59,125 bases of DNA from Hyphomicrobiales bacterium (GCA_021775595.1 JAJFHN010000058.1:1-59125), one strand, 5' to 3'; shown: positions 17,507 to 25,303, numbered from the stretch's first letter. Made by a program: numbers and translations. Notes: generated from the letters alone by a model not told the origin.

Positions 17507-18709
17507 TCAGACCGCCTCAATCGCCATTGCGATCCCCTGCCCCACGCCGATGCACATGGTGGCAAGTGCGCGCTCGCCGCCGCGCTCTTTGAGCTCAAGT
17601 GCCGCACTCAACGCCAAGCGCGCACCCGACATGCCAAGCGGGTGCCCCAGCGCGATTGCGCCGCCATTGGGATTGACCTGCGGCGCCTCGTCAGCCACGC
17701 CCAATTGGCGCATGCAAGCTAGCGCTTGCGCGGCGAAGGCTTCGTTCAGCTCGATCACGTCAAAGTCTGAAATTGCCATTCCCAACTTGGCCATCAATTT
17801 CTGGCTGGCCGGTACGGGACCGATCCCCATGATCTGCGGCGGGACGCCAGCGACAGCGCAAGCGACCACACGCGCGAGCGGCTTTAGATCGTAGCGCTCC
17901 AATGCGGTACTCGAGGCCACCAGCAAAGCAGCCGCGCCGTCATTGACGCCCGAGGCATTGCCCGCTGTCACCGAGCCGCCGTCCCTGAATGGCGTTGGAA
18001 GTCCAGCCAACCTCTCCAGCGTCGTCGTGCGCGGGTGCTCGTCGCGTTCTACCAAGACCGGCGCGCCCTTGGCTTGGGGTACTTCGATCGGTGCGATTTC
18101 CTTGGCCAGGCGGCCAGAGCTTTGGGCGTCGTGAGCGCGCTGTTGTGAGCGCAGTGCGAAGGCATCTTGGTCGGCGCGTGCAATGTCGAATTCGGCTGCA
18201 ACATTTTCTGCCGTCACTGGCATGGTATCGGCGCCGAAAGTCTTCTCGAATTGCGGATTGATAAACCTCCAGCCCATTGTCGTGTCGAAGATCTCCGCTT
18301 TGCGCGAAAACGCTTGTGTGGACTTTGCCATGACGAAGGGCGCGCGCGACATGGATTCCACACCCCCTGCAACCACGAGATCGGCCTCACCCACCTTGAT
18401 CGCGCGCGCGGCATAGTTGAGCGCATCGAGACCGGAGCCGCAGAGCCTGTTTATCGTCGTGCCGGGCACCGTCTCGGGCAAACCAGCGAGCAATGCAGCA
18501 AAGCGCGCCACGTTGCGATTGTCTTCGCCCGCCTGGTTGGCGCATCCCAGCACCACCTCATCGATCGCATCGCCCGGCACGGTGCCATGAAGCTCCAGCA
18601 ATTTCGCGATGGCATGAGCCGCCATATCGTCGGGCCGCAGCAGCGACAGCGCACCCCCAAACCGGCCGATTGGCGTGCGCAGGCCCGATACCAGATATGC
18701 CTCGTTCAT
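17507..18709 (-). CDS. pcaF: Beta-ketoadipyl-CoA-type thiolase
   Basis: Cleaves 3-oxoadipyl-CoA to succinyl-CoA and acetyl-CoA in the last step of the beta-ketoadipate, phenylacetate and box pathways. The nucleophile Cys90 is in NRLCGSGLDALNYA, the active-site His in NPNGGAIALGHPLGMSG, and the second Cys in ATMCIGVGQG. VESMSRAPFVMAK and MGWRFINP are characteristic of the 3-oxoadipyl-CoA branch. The 400-residue length is normal. Its ATG overlaps the stop of the PaaG-like gene by 4 bases, so the two are one operon. paaJ would be an equivalent name. Confidence 0.9.
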   Translation of the reverse strand: MNEAYLVSGLRTPIGRFGGALSLLRPDDMAAHAIAKLLELHGTVPGDAIDEVVLGCANQAGEDNRNVARFAALLAGLPETVPGTTINRLCGSGLDALNYAARAIKVGEADLVVAGGVESMSRAPFVMAKSTQAFSRKAEIFDTTMGWRFINPQFEKTFGADTMPVTAENVAAEFDIARADQDAFALRSQQRAHDAQSSGRLAKEIAPIEVPQAKGAPVLVERDEHPRTTTLERLAGLPTPFRDGGSVTAGNASGVNDGAAALLVASSTALERYDLKPLARVVACAVAGVPPQIMGIGPVPASQKLMAKLGMAISDFDVIELNEAFAAQALACMRQLGVADEAPQVNPNGGAIALGHPLGMSGARLALSAALELKERGGERALATMCIGVGQGIAMAIEAV

Positions 18710-19521
18710 GACGATGCGCCTTCCGAAACCGCCGCAGATCGACGCTTGGCAAAAGCGGCAACGCCGTCGGCATAGGCTTTAGAGAATCCCAGTTTCTGCT
18801 GCACAAGGCGCTCGTGGTCGAGCTGCTCATCGAGTGAGTTGCGGGTGGCAAGCGACATCGCGTGGCGCAGTTCCAAATTGGCCAGTTGGGAGGTTTCCGA
18901 CAGGCTGATCGCGATCAAGTAGGCCTCCTCCAACAGGTGGTCATCGTCCACGGCACGCCAAATAAGACCCCACGCTTCAGCCCGATCGGCATCGATCGGT
19001 TCGGCGAGCATTGCGACCGCGCGAGCGCGCGCTTCGCCAATGAGGTTGGGCAGCAGCCAGGTACCGCCGCAATCGGGTATCAACCCGATTTTCGAGAACG
19101 CCTGAATGAATTTTGCCGAGCGCGCCGCCAGCACGATATCGCAATGCAGGGCCAAATTGGCTCCGGCACCCGCGGCAACGCCGTTGACGGCACACACGCT
19201 CGGCACGTTGAGCGCGCGCAAACGGCGCACCAGCGGATTGTAAAATTCTCCTAGCGAGGCGCCAAGATCAGCCGGCTTGCCGCCATCGGTAGGTATCCGG
19301 TCGTTCAGATCTTGGCCCGTACAAAAGCCGCGTCCCGCCCCTGTCAACACCATCGCGCGGCAATTATCATTGCCCTCGATATCGTCTAACGCCGCGGTCA
19401 TGGCTAGGTGCATAGAGCGATTGAAAGCGTTCAAACACTCAGGCCTGTTAAGCGTCACAATGGCGATTGGTCCGTCAAGCTCGACGAGCACTGACGCATT
19501 GCTTTGGTTGGTTTCGGTCAT
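18706..19521 (-). CDS. paaG: PaaG-like enoyl-CoA hydratase/isomerase
   Basis: A 271-residue crotonase very like PaaG, the isomerase of the phenylacetate pathway that also acts as a delta-3,delta-2-enoyl-CoA isomerase. Diagnostic segments are GQDLNDR at 69-75, YNPLVRRLRAL, and GLIPDCGGTWLLPNL with Asp150. In a box pathway it would shift or hydrate 3,4-dehydroadipyl-CoA. ATG 19521 is chosen for its AGGAT site and good N-terminus; the frame continues upstream across the divergent promoter. It overlaps the thiolase and is divergent from the fused dehydrogenase, 124 bases away. No other paa genes are present. Confidence 0.85.
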   Translation of the reverse strand: MTETNQSNASVLVELDGPIAIVTLNRPECLNAFNRSMHLAMTAALDDIEGNDNCRAMVLTGAGRGFCTGQDLNDRIPTDGGKPADLGASLGEFYNPLVRRLRALNVPSVCAVNGVAAGAGANLALHCDIVLAARSAKFIQAFSKIGLIPDCGGTWLLPNLIGEARARAVAMLAEPIDADRAEAWGLIWRAVDDDHLLEEAYLIAISLSETSQLANLELRHAMSLATRNSLDEQLDHERLVQQKLGFSKAYADGVAAFAKRRSAAVSEGASS

Positions 19522-19645
19522 CACATCCTGCCAATCGACAACGTCATGTTGGCCATCCAATTCCGGCACTATTGTTCCGGTGGTTTGGGGGCAACGGCTT
19601 TTTTTGGTCGCAACGGTGCAGGCTGGTAGCATATAGAACCCGACC

Positions 19646-21745
19646 ATGGCGACCACGAGTTCAACACCGGGCAGCACGATCGACGCACCGATCCAGATCG
19701 AAACCCGGGATGGCGTGGCAGTCGTTTCGGTCGATAACCCGCCCGTGAACGCATTGTCTAGGGCCGTGCGCCAGGGGCTGGTCGATGCTTTTTCAACATT
19801 GGCCGACGATGCCACAATCGACGGCATCGTGCTGGCGGCGACCGGGCGGACCTTCATGGCAGGCGCCGACATTCGCGAGTTCAACACGCAACCCAAGCCG
19901 CCGCTGCTGCCGGATTTGGTTGCCATGATTGAGGCTTCGCCCCACCCAACCGCCGCGGCCATATTCGGCACGGCGCTGGGCGGCGGGCTCGAGTGCGCTC
20001 TCGCATGCCGTCTCCGAGTGATGACCGACGATGCACGCGTGGGGCTGCCCGAAGTCAAACTCGGTATCGTTCCAGGCGCGGGCGGCACACAGCGCGCGCT
20101 GCGCCTGGCGGGTTTCGAAGCGACCGCTGATCTGGTGACGTCTGGACGTATGGTGGGCTCGAGCGAGGCGCTAGAGCTTGGTCTCGTGGATCAAGTCACA
20201 GATGGCGATCCGGTGGATGCGGCGATTGCTGCGCTGAAAGGCCATTTGGCGTCCGCCAACCTGCCCGAGAGTGCGTCAAACCGCATCGTCAGCGCACCCG
20301 CTCAAGATCTCGTGGCGCGGTTGAGATCAAAGACCGCCGCCAAGTCGCGCGGTCAAATTGCGCCCATGCGCGCACTCGATCTGCTGGAAGAGACCGCAAG
20401 CCTTTCTTTCGAGGAGGCCGTGGCCAAGGACCGCGACCTGTTTTTGGAATTGCGAGAGGGGAACCAGGCAAAAGCGTTACGCCACTTGTTTATGGCAGAG
20501 CGCACCGCGGGACGACCAGACGATCTCGCCAACGTAGAGCCTCGTCAAATCAAGCAGGTTGGCGTGGTCGGTGGCGGATTGATGGGCTCGGGCATCGGAT
20601 ACGCGGCGCTACTGTCGGGTTATGAAGTGGTGGTAGTCGAACAGGACGCAAACGCGCTAGAGCGCACGCGCGAGCGATTTGAAGCCTTGTTCGAAGGCGC
20701 CATCAAACGCGGCCGGCTAAACAAGACCGGCAGAGATCGGCTTATGGATCACATTGTTCTCACGAACAACATGTCGGACTTGGCCGAAACTGATTTGGTG
20801 ATCGAGGCGGCGTTCGAGGACATGGACGTCAAGCGCGACATCTTCAAAGCGCTTGATGCCAATTTGCGTCCCGAAGCCGTGCTCGCAAGCAACACGTCCT
20901 ATCTCGATATCGACATGATCGCACAGGCCGTGCACGATCCCTCTCGCGTTCTGGGGCTGCATTTTTTTTCGCCAGCCCATGTCATGCGTCTGATGGAAAT
21001 CGTGCGCGGCGCCGATACAGCGCCTGATGTACTGGCGAGTGGACTGGCCGTTGCGCGAAAGCTCGGCAAGATCCCGGTCATCACGGGCGTATGCGACGGC
21101 TTCTGCGGCAACCGGATCTTGAAGGCCTATCGAACAGTGGCCGAATTCTTGGTGGAAGACGGCGCCTCGCCTCAAGATGTCGACGCAGCGATGACGACAT
21201 TCGGTTTTCCGATGGGTCCCTTCGCCGTGCAAGACATGGCGGGCCTGGAAATCGCCTACGCCAACCGCCGACGCCAAGGCGAGTCGACCGATCCCGCAGA
21301 GCGGCGGCCGCAACTTTTGGAACGCCTTGTCGAATCCGGACGCCTTGGCCAAAAGAACCAAAAGGGTTGGTACCGATACCAAGACGGGGAGCGCGGTGGC
21401 CGATCCGATCCCGAGACGGACGCAATCATTCAGGCCGCAGCGGCGGAAGAAGGCATAACACGAACGCGTTTCGCGTCAGAGGAGATCGAGCGCCGCTTGC
21501 TCGCCGCCATGGTCAACGAGGGCGCACGCATTCTGCAGGAGGGCATTGTCGCCCATCCCTCGGATGTGGATCTGGTGATGGTGCACGGCTACGGCTTCCC
21601 GCGTCATAGGGGCGGCCCGATGTTTTTTGCCGAGCAAAACGGTTTTGAGCGAACGCTTGCGGACGTCGCTGTATTGCATCGAGCCTACGGCAAGGGCTGG
21701 GAACCAGCGGACTGGCTCACCGACGCGGCCAAAAATTCCACGTAA
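19646..21745 (+). CDS. Bifunctional enoyl-CoA hydratase / 3-hydroxyacyl-CoA dehydrogenase
   Basis: A 699-residue FadB/FadJ-type fusion. The N-terminal crotonase domain has TFMAGADIREF and GTALGGGLECALACRL, with GLPEVKLGIVPGAGGTQR. The NAD-binding Rossmann motif GVVGGGLMGSG is at 306-316, then ASNTSYLDI and LGLHFFSPAHVMRLMEIV of the dehydrogenase and two C-terminal helical domains. It could carry hydratase plus 3-hydroxyadipyl-CoA dehydrogenase steps of ring-cleavage products, or general beta-oxidation. It is divergent from paaG and precedes pmoC on the same strand with 238 bases between. Confidence 0.9.
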   Translation: MATTSSTPGSTIDAPIQIETRDGVAVVSVDNPPVNALSRAVRQGLVDAFSTLADDATIDGIVLAATGRTFMAGADIREFNTQPKPPLLPDLVAMIEASPHPTAAAIFGTALGGGLECALACRLRVMTDDARVGLPEVKLGIVPGAGGTQRALRLAGFEATADLVTSGRMVGSSEALELGLVDQVTDGDPVDAAIAALKGHLASANLPESASNRIVSAPAQDLVARLRSKTAAKSRGQIAPMRALDLLEETASLSFEEAVAKDRDLFLELREGNQAKALRHLFMAERTAGRPDDLANVEPRQIKQVGVVGGGLMGSGIGYAALLSGYEVVVVEQDANALERTRERFEALFEGAIKRGRLNKTGRDRLMDHIVLTNNMSDLAETDLVIEAAFEDMDVKRDIFKALDANLRPEAVLASNTSYLDIDMIAQAVHDPSRVLGLHFFSPAHVMRLMEIVRGADTAPDVLASGLAVARKLGKIPVITGVCDGFCGNRILKAYRTVAEFLVEDGASPQDVDAAMTTFGFPMGPFAVQDMAGLEIAYANRRRQGESTDPAERRPQLLERLVESGRLGQKNQKGWYRYQDGERGGRSDPETDAIIQAAAAEEGITRTRFASEEIERRLLAAMVNEGARILQEGIVAHPSDVDLVMVHGYGFPRHRGGPMFFAEQNGFERTLADVAVLHRAYGKGWEPADWLTDAAKNST

Positions 21746-21902
21746 AAGCTGCACTATAATACCTAAAATGACGCGTTTCGCTGATGAGAGCTTGTGACGC
21801 GTGCCATTGTTCGCTAAAAATGTTGCTCAAATTTGGCAAACTTTGGAAAAGCGCATTGGATTATTGTCATTTATTGCGCGGATTGGTCCTTAATTGCGAG
21901 AA

Positions 21903-21922
21903 ATAGGAAATATAATTCCTAT
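21903..21922 (+). promoter_or_regulatory. Palindrome containing TATAAT upstream of pmoC
   Basis: A 20-base imperfect palindrome, ATAGG..CCTAT, pairs at 18 of its 20 positions (core AGGAA-N6-TTCCT at 21905-21920). It contains a perfect -10-like TATAAT at 21911-21916. No recognisable -35 lies 16-19 bases upstream. The surrounding 60 bases (21901-21960) have 21 G/C, against a G+C-rich genome. It looks like a regulated promoter: an operator over the -10, or an activator-dependent start giving a leader of about 60 bases. Confidence 0.45.
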
Positions 21923-21983
21923 ATCGACGCAAACTGGTATCTGAGCTTTTCCAACTGAACTTCCTTGGGGAGGAAGAAGAGAC

Positions 21984-22757
21984 ATGTCCACAACTGATAC
22001 GCTACCCGGTCAAATCGCCGCTAAAGCCAAGCCGGACCACAAGGTGAATTTCACCCTGATGTTCACAGCAATGGCGATTCTATACGCCATCTTCATGGCA
22101 TATCGCATGTATCTCGGCGCATATGGCTTCGAAGCTGGATTGGATTCGACGTCGCCTGAATTCGAAACCTATTGGGGCAACTTGCTCATCTATCAGCTGC
22201 CGGTGCTGTTTGGCGCAGGCATTGTTTGCTGGATTTATCTGATCGCGACACGCGACCGAAATTTGGCAGCGATCACGCCGGAGCTCGAATTCAAGCGCAA
22301 CTTCTATCTCGCCTTGTGGCTGTGCGCCTATACGGCGGCAGTTTTTCCGCTGGGATATGCTGTTGAGCAGGATGCTGTTTGGCATCAGACCGTGATGCGC
22401 GACTCTCCATTCTCACCGACGCACGTCATCGCCTTCTACGCGATGATCCCGATCTATCTGTTCTTCGGCGTCGGCAGCTTCATTTACGCCATGACGCGGG
22501 TGCCCGAATTCTCCCGCGGTATTTCGTTCATGCACGTGATGGGCGTCGTTGGACCGTTCCTCATTCTGCCGAATGTCGGCTTCAATGAATGGGGTCACGC
22601 GTTCTGGCTGACCGAAGAGATCTTTTCGCATCCGCTTCATTGGGGCTTCGTGGTGCTGGGCTGGACTGCCCTTGCTCTCGCGGGCGTGCTGATGCAAATC
22701 GTGATGCGCCTGAAAGACCTCTTCCCCGTTGTCTTCAAGTTGGAAACATCGAAGTAG
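21984..22757 (+). CDS. pmoC: Copper membrane monooxygenase subunit C
   Basis: PmoC/AmoC-type subunit of a CuMMO, 257 residues (Methylococcus PmoC is about 260). It is an integral membrane protein with about six hydrophobic helices. The copper ligands known from pMMO are all in place: Asp130 and His134 in EQDAVWH, His147 in FSPTH, and a second set Asn201, His205 and His219 in NEWGH and HPLHWGF. The ATG at 21984 follows GGGGAGGAAG. It is the first gene of a canonical C-A-B operon; pmoA follows after 174 bases containing a strong hairpin. Whether methane, ammonia, an alkane or an aromatic is the substrate cannot be told from this subunit. Confidence 0.95.
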   Translation: MSTTDTLPGQIAAKAKPDHKVNFTLMFTAMAILYAIFMAYRMYLGAYGFEAGLDSTSPEFETYWGNLLIYQLPVLFGAGIVCWIYLIATRDRNLAAITPELEFKRNFYLALWLCAYTAAVFPLGYAVEQDAVWHQTVMRDSPFSPTHVIAFYAMIPIYLFFGVGSFIYAMTRVPEFSRGISFMHVMGVVGPFLILPNVGFNEWGHAFWLTEEIFSHPLHWGFVVLGWTALALAGVLMQIVMRLKDLFPVVFKLETSK

Positions 22758-22770
22758 CAAACGAAACTAG

Positions 22771-22798
22771 GCGGTGGCTTGAGCGATCAAGCCACCGC
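22771..22798 (+). other. 12-bp perfect hairpin with GCGA loop between pmoC and pmoA
   Basis: GCGGTGGCTTGA (22771-22782), loop GCGA (a GNRA tetraloop), and TCAAGCCACCGC (22787-22798) form a perfect stem. It starts 14 bases after the pmoC stop, and TCTTAAAT follows, too few T for a strong intrinsic terminator. Probable roles are protection of the pmoC mRNA 3' end, an RNase processing site, or partial attenuation that sets the ratio of pmoC to pmoAB transcript. Confidence 0.7.
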
Positions 22799-22931
22799 TC
22801 TTAAATCGGCGTAACTGACGCAGACTCAACGCTCGGGCGCCCCATTCAACTGACGAATTTTGACTAAACGCTTTACGCGTGCCGCCGAAGGCATGCGCGC
22901 CTCAACCTTCGTGGAATTGGAAGGGAATGCC

Positions 22932-23717
22932 ATGTTTAACAATCAACAGGTTCTTGAGGCCGCCGGCTTCAGCAAGGACGCAGCGCGCTACTCGATGTTC
23001 TTCGACATCATCGTCGTTGTGGCTGTTGTGCTGCTGTTCGGTGGCGTAATCGCGCTCCACTGCCAATTGCTTGCCGGTGATTGGGATTTCTTCATCGACT
23101 GGAGAGATCGCCAATTCTGGCCGCTGATCTATCCCATCGTGGCAATTATGTTTCCGGCCGCACTCGCGGCTGTGTTTTGGGAGAATTTCCGTTTGCCGAT
23201 CGGCGCGACGGTCGGGGCGACGCTGTTGGTGCTTTCGGTTTGGCTTATGCGCTGGGGCGCCTGGCATGAATTTGCAAATTATCCCTTCAGCATGATCACG
23301 CCGGCTCAAACCGTAACCGGGGGACTAATCCTGGATGGGCTTCTGCTGGTGTTTCGGAATTATCTGTTTGTCGGAATCTTTGGCGGGTTCCTCTACGGCT
23401 TCGTCTTCTATTTCGTGAATTACGCACCGATCATGCCCTACTACCTGCCGGTCGAGCATATGGGATCGGTCGCCTCGGTCGCCGATATGATCGGATACAC
23501 CTTCCCGCGATCGACGACGCCCGAATATATCCGAATCGTTGAAAGAGGGACGCTCAGAACCTTCGGCGATACGACGGTTTGGTACACGGCGGCATTTAGC
23601 GGTTTCATTTGCATCTTCACGTATCTGATCTGGTGGCACATGGGGCTGTGGTTCGCTCAAACAACCTTCTTTGCCAACTACACCAAGGTCAAATCGGCCA
23701 TGGGCCTGAAGGACTAA
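22932..23717 (+). CDS. pmoA: Copper membrane monooxygenase subunit A
   Basis: PmoA/AmoA subunit, 261 residues, about seven membrane helices. Family motifs: GDWDFFIDWRDRQFW starting at residue 49 (the classical pmoA region), FRLPIGATV, PVEHMGSVASVADMIGY, and TPEYIRIVERGTLRTFG at 196-212. The segment that reads FYPGNWPI in Methylococcus PmoA and betaproteobacterial AmoA is FYFVNYAPI here (159-167), so the protein is far from the methanotroph and nitrifier groups. ATG 22932 is chosen for its AAGGGA site; an in-frame ATG at 22893 and a TTG at 22860 are less likely. pmoB follows after 23 bases. Confidence 0.94.
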   Translation: MFNNQQVLEAAGFSKDAARYSMFFDIIVVVAVVLLFGGVIALHCQLLAGDWDFFIDWRDRQFWPLIYPIVAIMFPAALAAVFWENFRLPIGATVGATLLVLSVWLMRWGAWHEFANYPFSMITPAQTVTGGLILDGLLLVFRNYLFVGIFGGFLYGFVFYFVNYAPIMPYYLPVEHMGSVASVADMIGYTFPRSTTPEYIRIVERGTLRTFGDTTVWYTAAFSGFICIFTYLIWWHMGLWFAQTTFFANYTKVKSAMGLKD

Positions 23718-23740
23718 GGAACAGGAAGCAGGAGACTGCC

Positions 23741-25051
23741 ATGTGTAAATTCCGCAAATTCACGATGATTGGTCTGGCTGTCGCAGCCTGTGCCATCCTC
23801 TCGGTCCTCGATGTCAGGCAGGCGATGGCGCACGGCGAACGGACCCAAGAACCGTATTTGCGCACGCGGGCGACCCAGTGGTTCGACGTGAGCTGGTCGA
23901 AAACCTCGGTCGCGGTGAACGAGGAAATGGTGATGGAGGCCAAGGTCTATCTGATGAAAGATTGGCCCGATGCCATCGCCAAGCCAGATCTCGCCTTCGT
24001 GTCGCTGGTTTCGCCAGGGCCCGTTTTTACGCGCACCGAAACCTATTTGAACGGCAAGCCGGCCCGCCAGAGCTTCAAGGATTTGGAGCTCGGCAAAGTC
24101 TACGACTACAAAATGATCATTCGAGGTCGGGTGCCGGGCCGCTGGCATGTTCACCCCATGTTATCGGTGCACCATGTCGGCCCATTGGTCGGCCCCGGCG
24201 AATGGATCGAAGTGACAGGATCGGCGGACGACTTCGTAATGCCGCTGGAAACGATCAGCGGTCTTAAGATCGAAGATCTGGCTTCCTTCAACGTCGCTAA
24301 CGTCGTGGGTTGGCACGTGGTCTGGATCGGTATCGCCGCTGCCTGGCTGCTGTTCTGGCTGCTGCGCCCATTGTTGGTACCGCGCTGGATTGTTTTGCAG
24401 AAAGGCCGCGAGGACTTGTTGGTCCGTCAAATCGATGTTGTGGTCGGAGCGGCGCTGGTCGTGGGTTCGCTCAGTCTCGCGACATATTCCTATATCTCGG
24501 CGTCGAACGAATATCCCCGCGTCGTTCCGCTTCAAGTCGGCCAGTCGACGGCCGTAAGGATCGAGCAGCCACCCAACGACGTCTTCGTGGACGTCAAGCG
24601 CGCCACATATGACGTGCCCGGGCGGGCCATGCGGATCACTTTCGACGCCACCAATAACGGACAGGTACCGTTGACGCTTGGTGAGTTCACGACCGCCAGT
24701 TTGAGATTCGTCAATCGGCAGTCGGCCAACGCGCTGGCGCGTGTCGATCAGGCATTTCCGCAGGAATTGGTACCAGAAAGCGGTTTGGCGATTAACGACC
24801 CCTCCCCCCTACAACCCGGTGAAACGCGGACATATGAAATCAGTGCCGTCGACGTGGTCTGGGAGCTTGAGCGCTTGACTAGCTTCTTGACAGACGTCGA
24901 CTCGCGGTTCGGCGGTTTGCTGTTCTTTTATGAAGACGACGGCAAGCGTCATTTGACCGAGATTGCCGGGCCGATCATCCCCGTCTTTACCAATGAAGAT
25001 GGTGTGGCCCAGCGACAGACGCCCTTGGAGACAGCCCTTATCGAGCGCTGA
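23741..25051 (+). CDS. pmoB: Copper membrane monooxygenase subunit B
   Basis: PmoB/AmoB subunit, 436 residues: signal peptide ending in AMA at residue 30, N-terminal cupredoxin domain, two membrane helices (about 190-216 and 232-252), then a second periplasmic cupredoxin domain. The CuB-site ligands are kept: His31 (first residue of the mature chain, HGERTQEP) and the pair His136/His138 in GRWHVHPM. The bis-His site of Methylococcus (His48/His72) is absent; Gln46 and Tyr70 are at those places. GPGEW and SRFGGLLFFY are conserved. The ATG at 23741 has AGGAAGCAGGAG upstream. No pmoD/amoD-like gene follows. Confidence 0.95.
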   Translation: MCKFRKFTMIGLAVAACAILSVLDVRQAMAHGERTQEPYLRTRATQWFDVSWSKTSVAVNEEMVMEAKVYLMKDWPDAIAKPDLAFVSLVSPGPVFTRTETYLNGKPARQSFKDLELGKVYDYKMIIRGRVPGRWHVHPMLSVHHVGPLVGPGEWIEVTGSADDFVMPLETISGLKIEDLASFNVANVVGWHVVWIGIAAAWLLFWLLRPLLVPRWIVLQKGREDLLVRQIDVVVGAALVVGSLSLATYSYISASNEYPRVVPLQVGQSTAVRIEQPPNDVFVDVKRATYDVPGRAMRITFDATNNGQVPLTLGEFTTASLRFVNRQSANALARVDQAFPQELVPESGLAINDPSPLQPGETRTYEISAVDVVWELERLTSFLTDVDSRFGGLLFFYEDDGKRHLTEIAGPIIPVFTNEDGVAQRQTPLETALIER

Positions 25052-25057
25052 GGCGAC

Positions 25058-25073
25058 GGGCGGATCTCCGCCC
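25058..25073 (+). terminator. Hairpin just after pmoB
   Basis: GGGCGG-ATCT-CCGCCC forms a 6-bp G/C stem (an A-T pair could extend it with a 2-base loop) starting 7 bases after the pmoB stop. There is no T-tract, so it is a weak terminator or a 3'-end stabiliser. The 230 bases from here to the boxR stop hold no recognised gene on either strand. Confidence 0.4.
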
Positions 25074-25303
25074 CTCATCTCGGACTTTGTGAGTGAGCTC
25101 CTCTCCCGGCCCGGTGCTGCATTCGACCAGCGTCGGGCCGGCCTCCCATTAGAAATTCCCGCCCACCATCGATCACGATCCCGAAGGAGACCGTCTGTCC
25201 GCTGCCCGAGCAGCTTAGGGTGCGGCAGTGGATATGTTACCGGGCTCTCTGGGCATCGCTGCACCAGGGGATGGCGGATTGGCGCAGCTCGGGCGGGGTG
25301 GGA

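Noticed and set aside
17493-17508. Bidirectional terminator GATTTT/AAAATC between hydrolase and thiolase
   Set aside because: The stem is six mostly A-T pairs and reaches into the thiolase stop; too weak to call.
21749-21764. TGCA element upstream of pmoC as a BoxR site
   Set aside because: A single TGCA lies right after the upstream stop and lacks the paired spacing seen before the ligase gene.
21883-21897. Sigma-54 promoter (TTGG...TTGC) before pmoC
   Set aside because: The GG and GC are separated by 9 bases rather than the required 10, so it is a near miss.
21984-25051. Reading the pmoCAB operon as proof of a methanotroph or nitrifier
   Set aside because: PmoA lacks the typical FYPGNWPI segment, no C1 or hydroxylamine genes are near, and context is aromatic degradation. 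The family call is sound; the lifestyle call is not.
25080-25300. Riboswitch between pmoB and boxR
   Set aside because: I could not find the core of a cobalamin, SAM or TPP element on either strand, and both neighbouring genes end here, so a leader is not expected.
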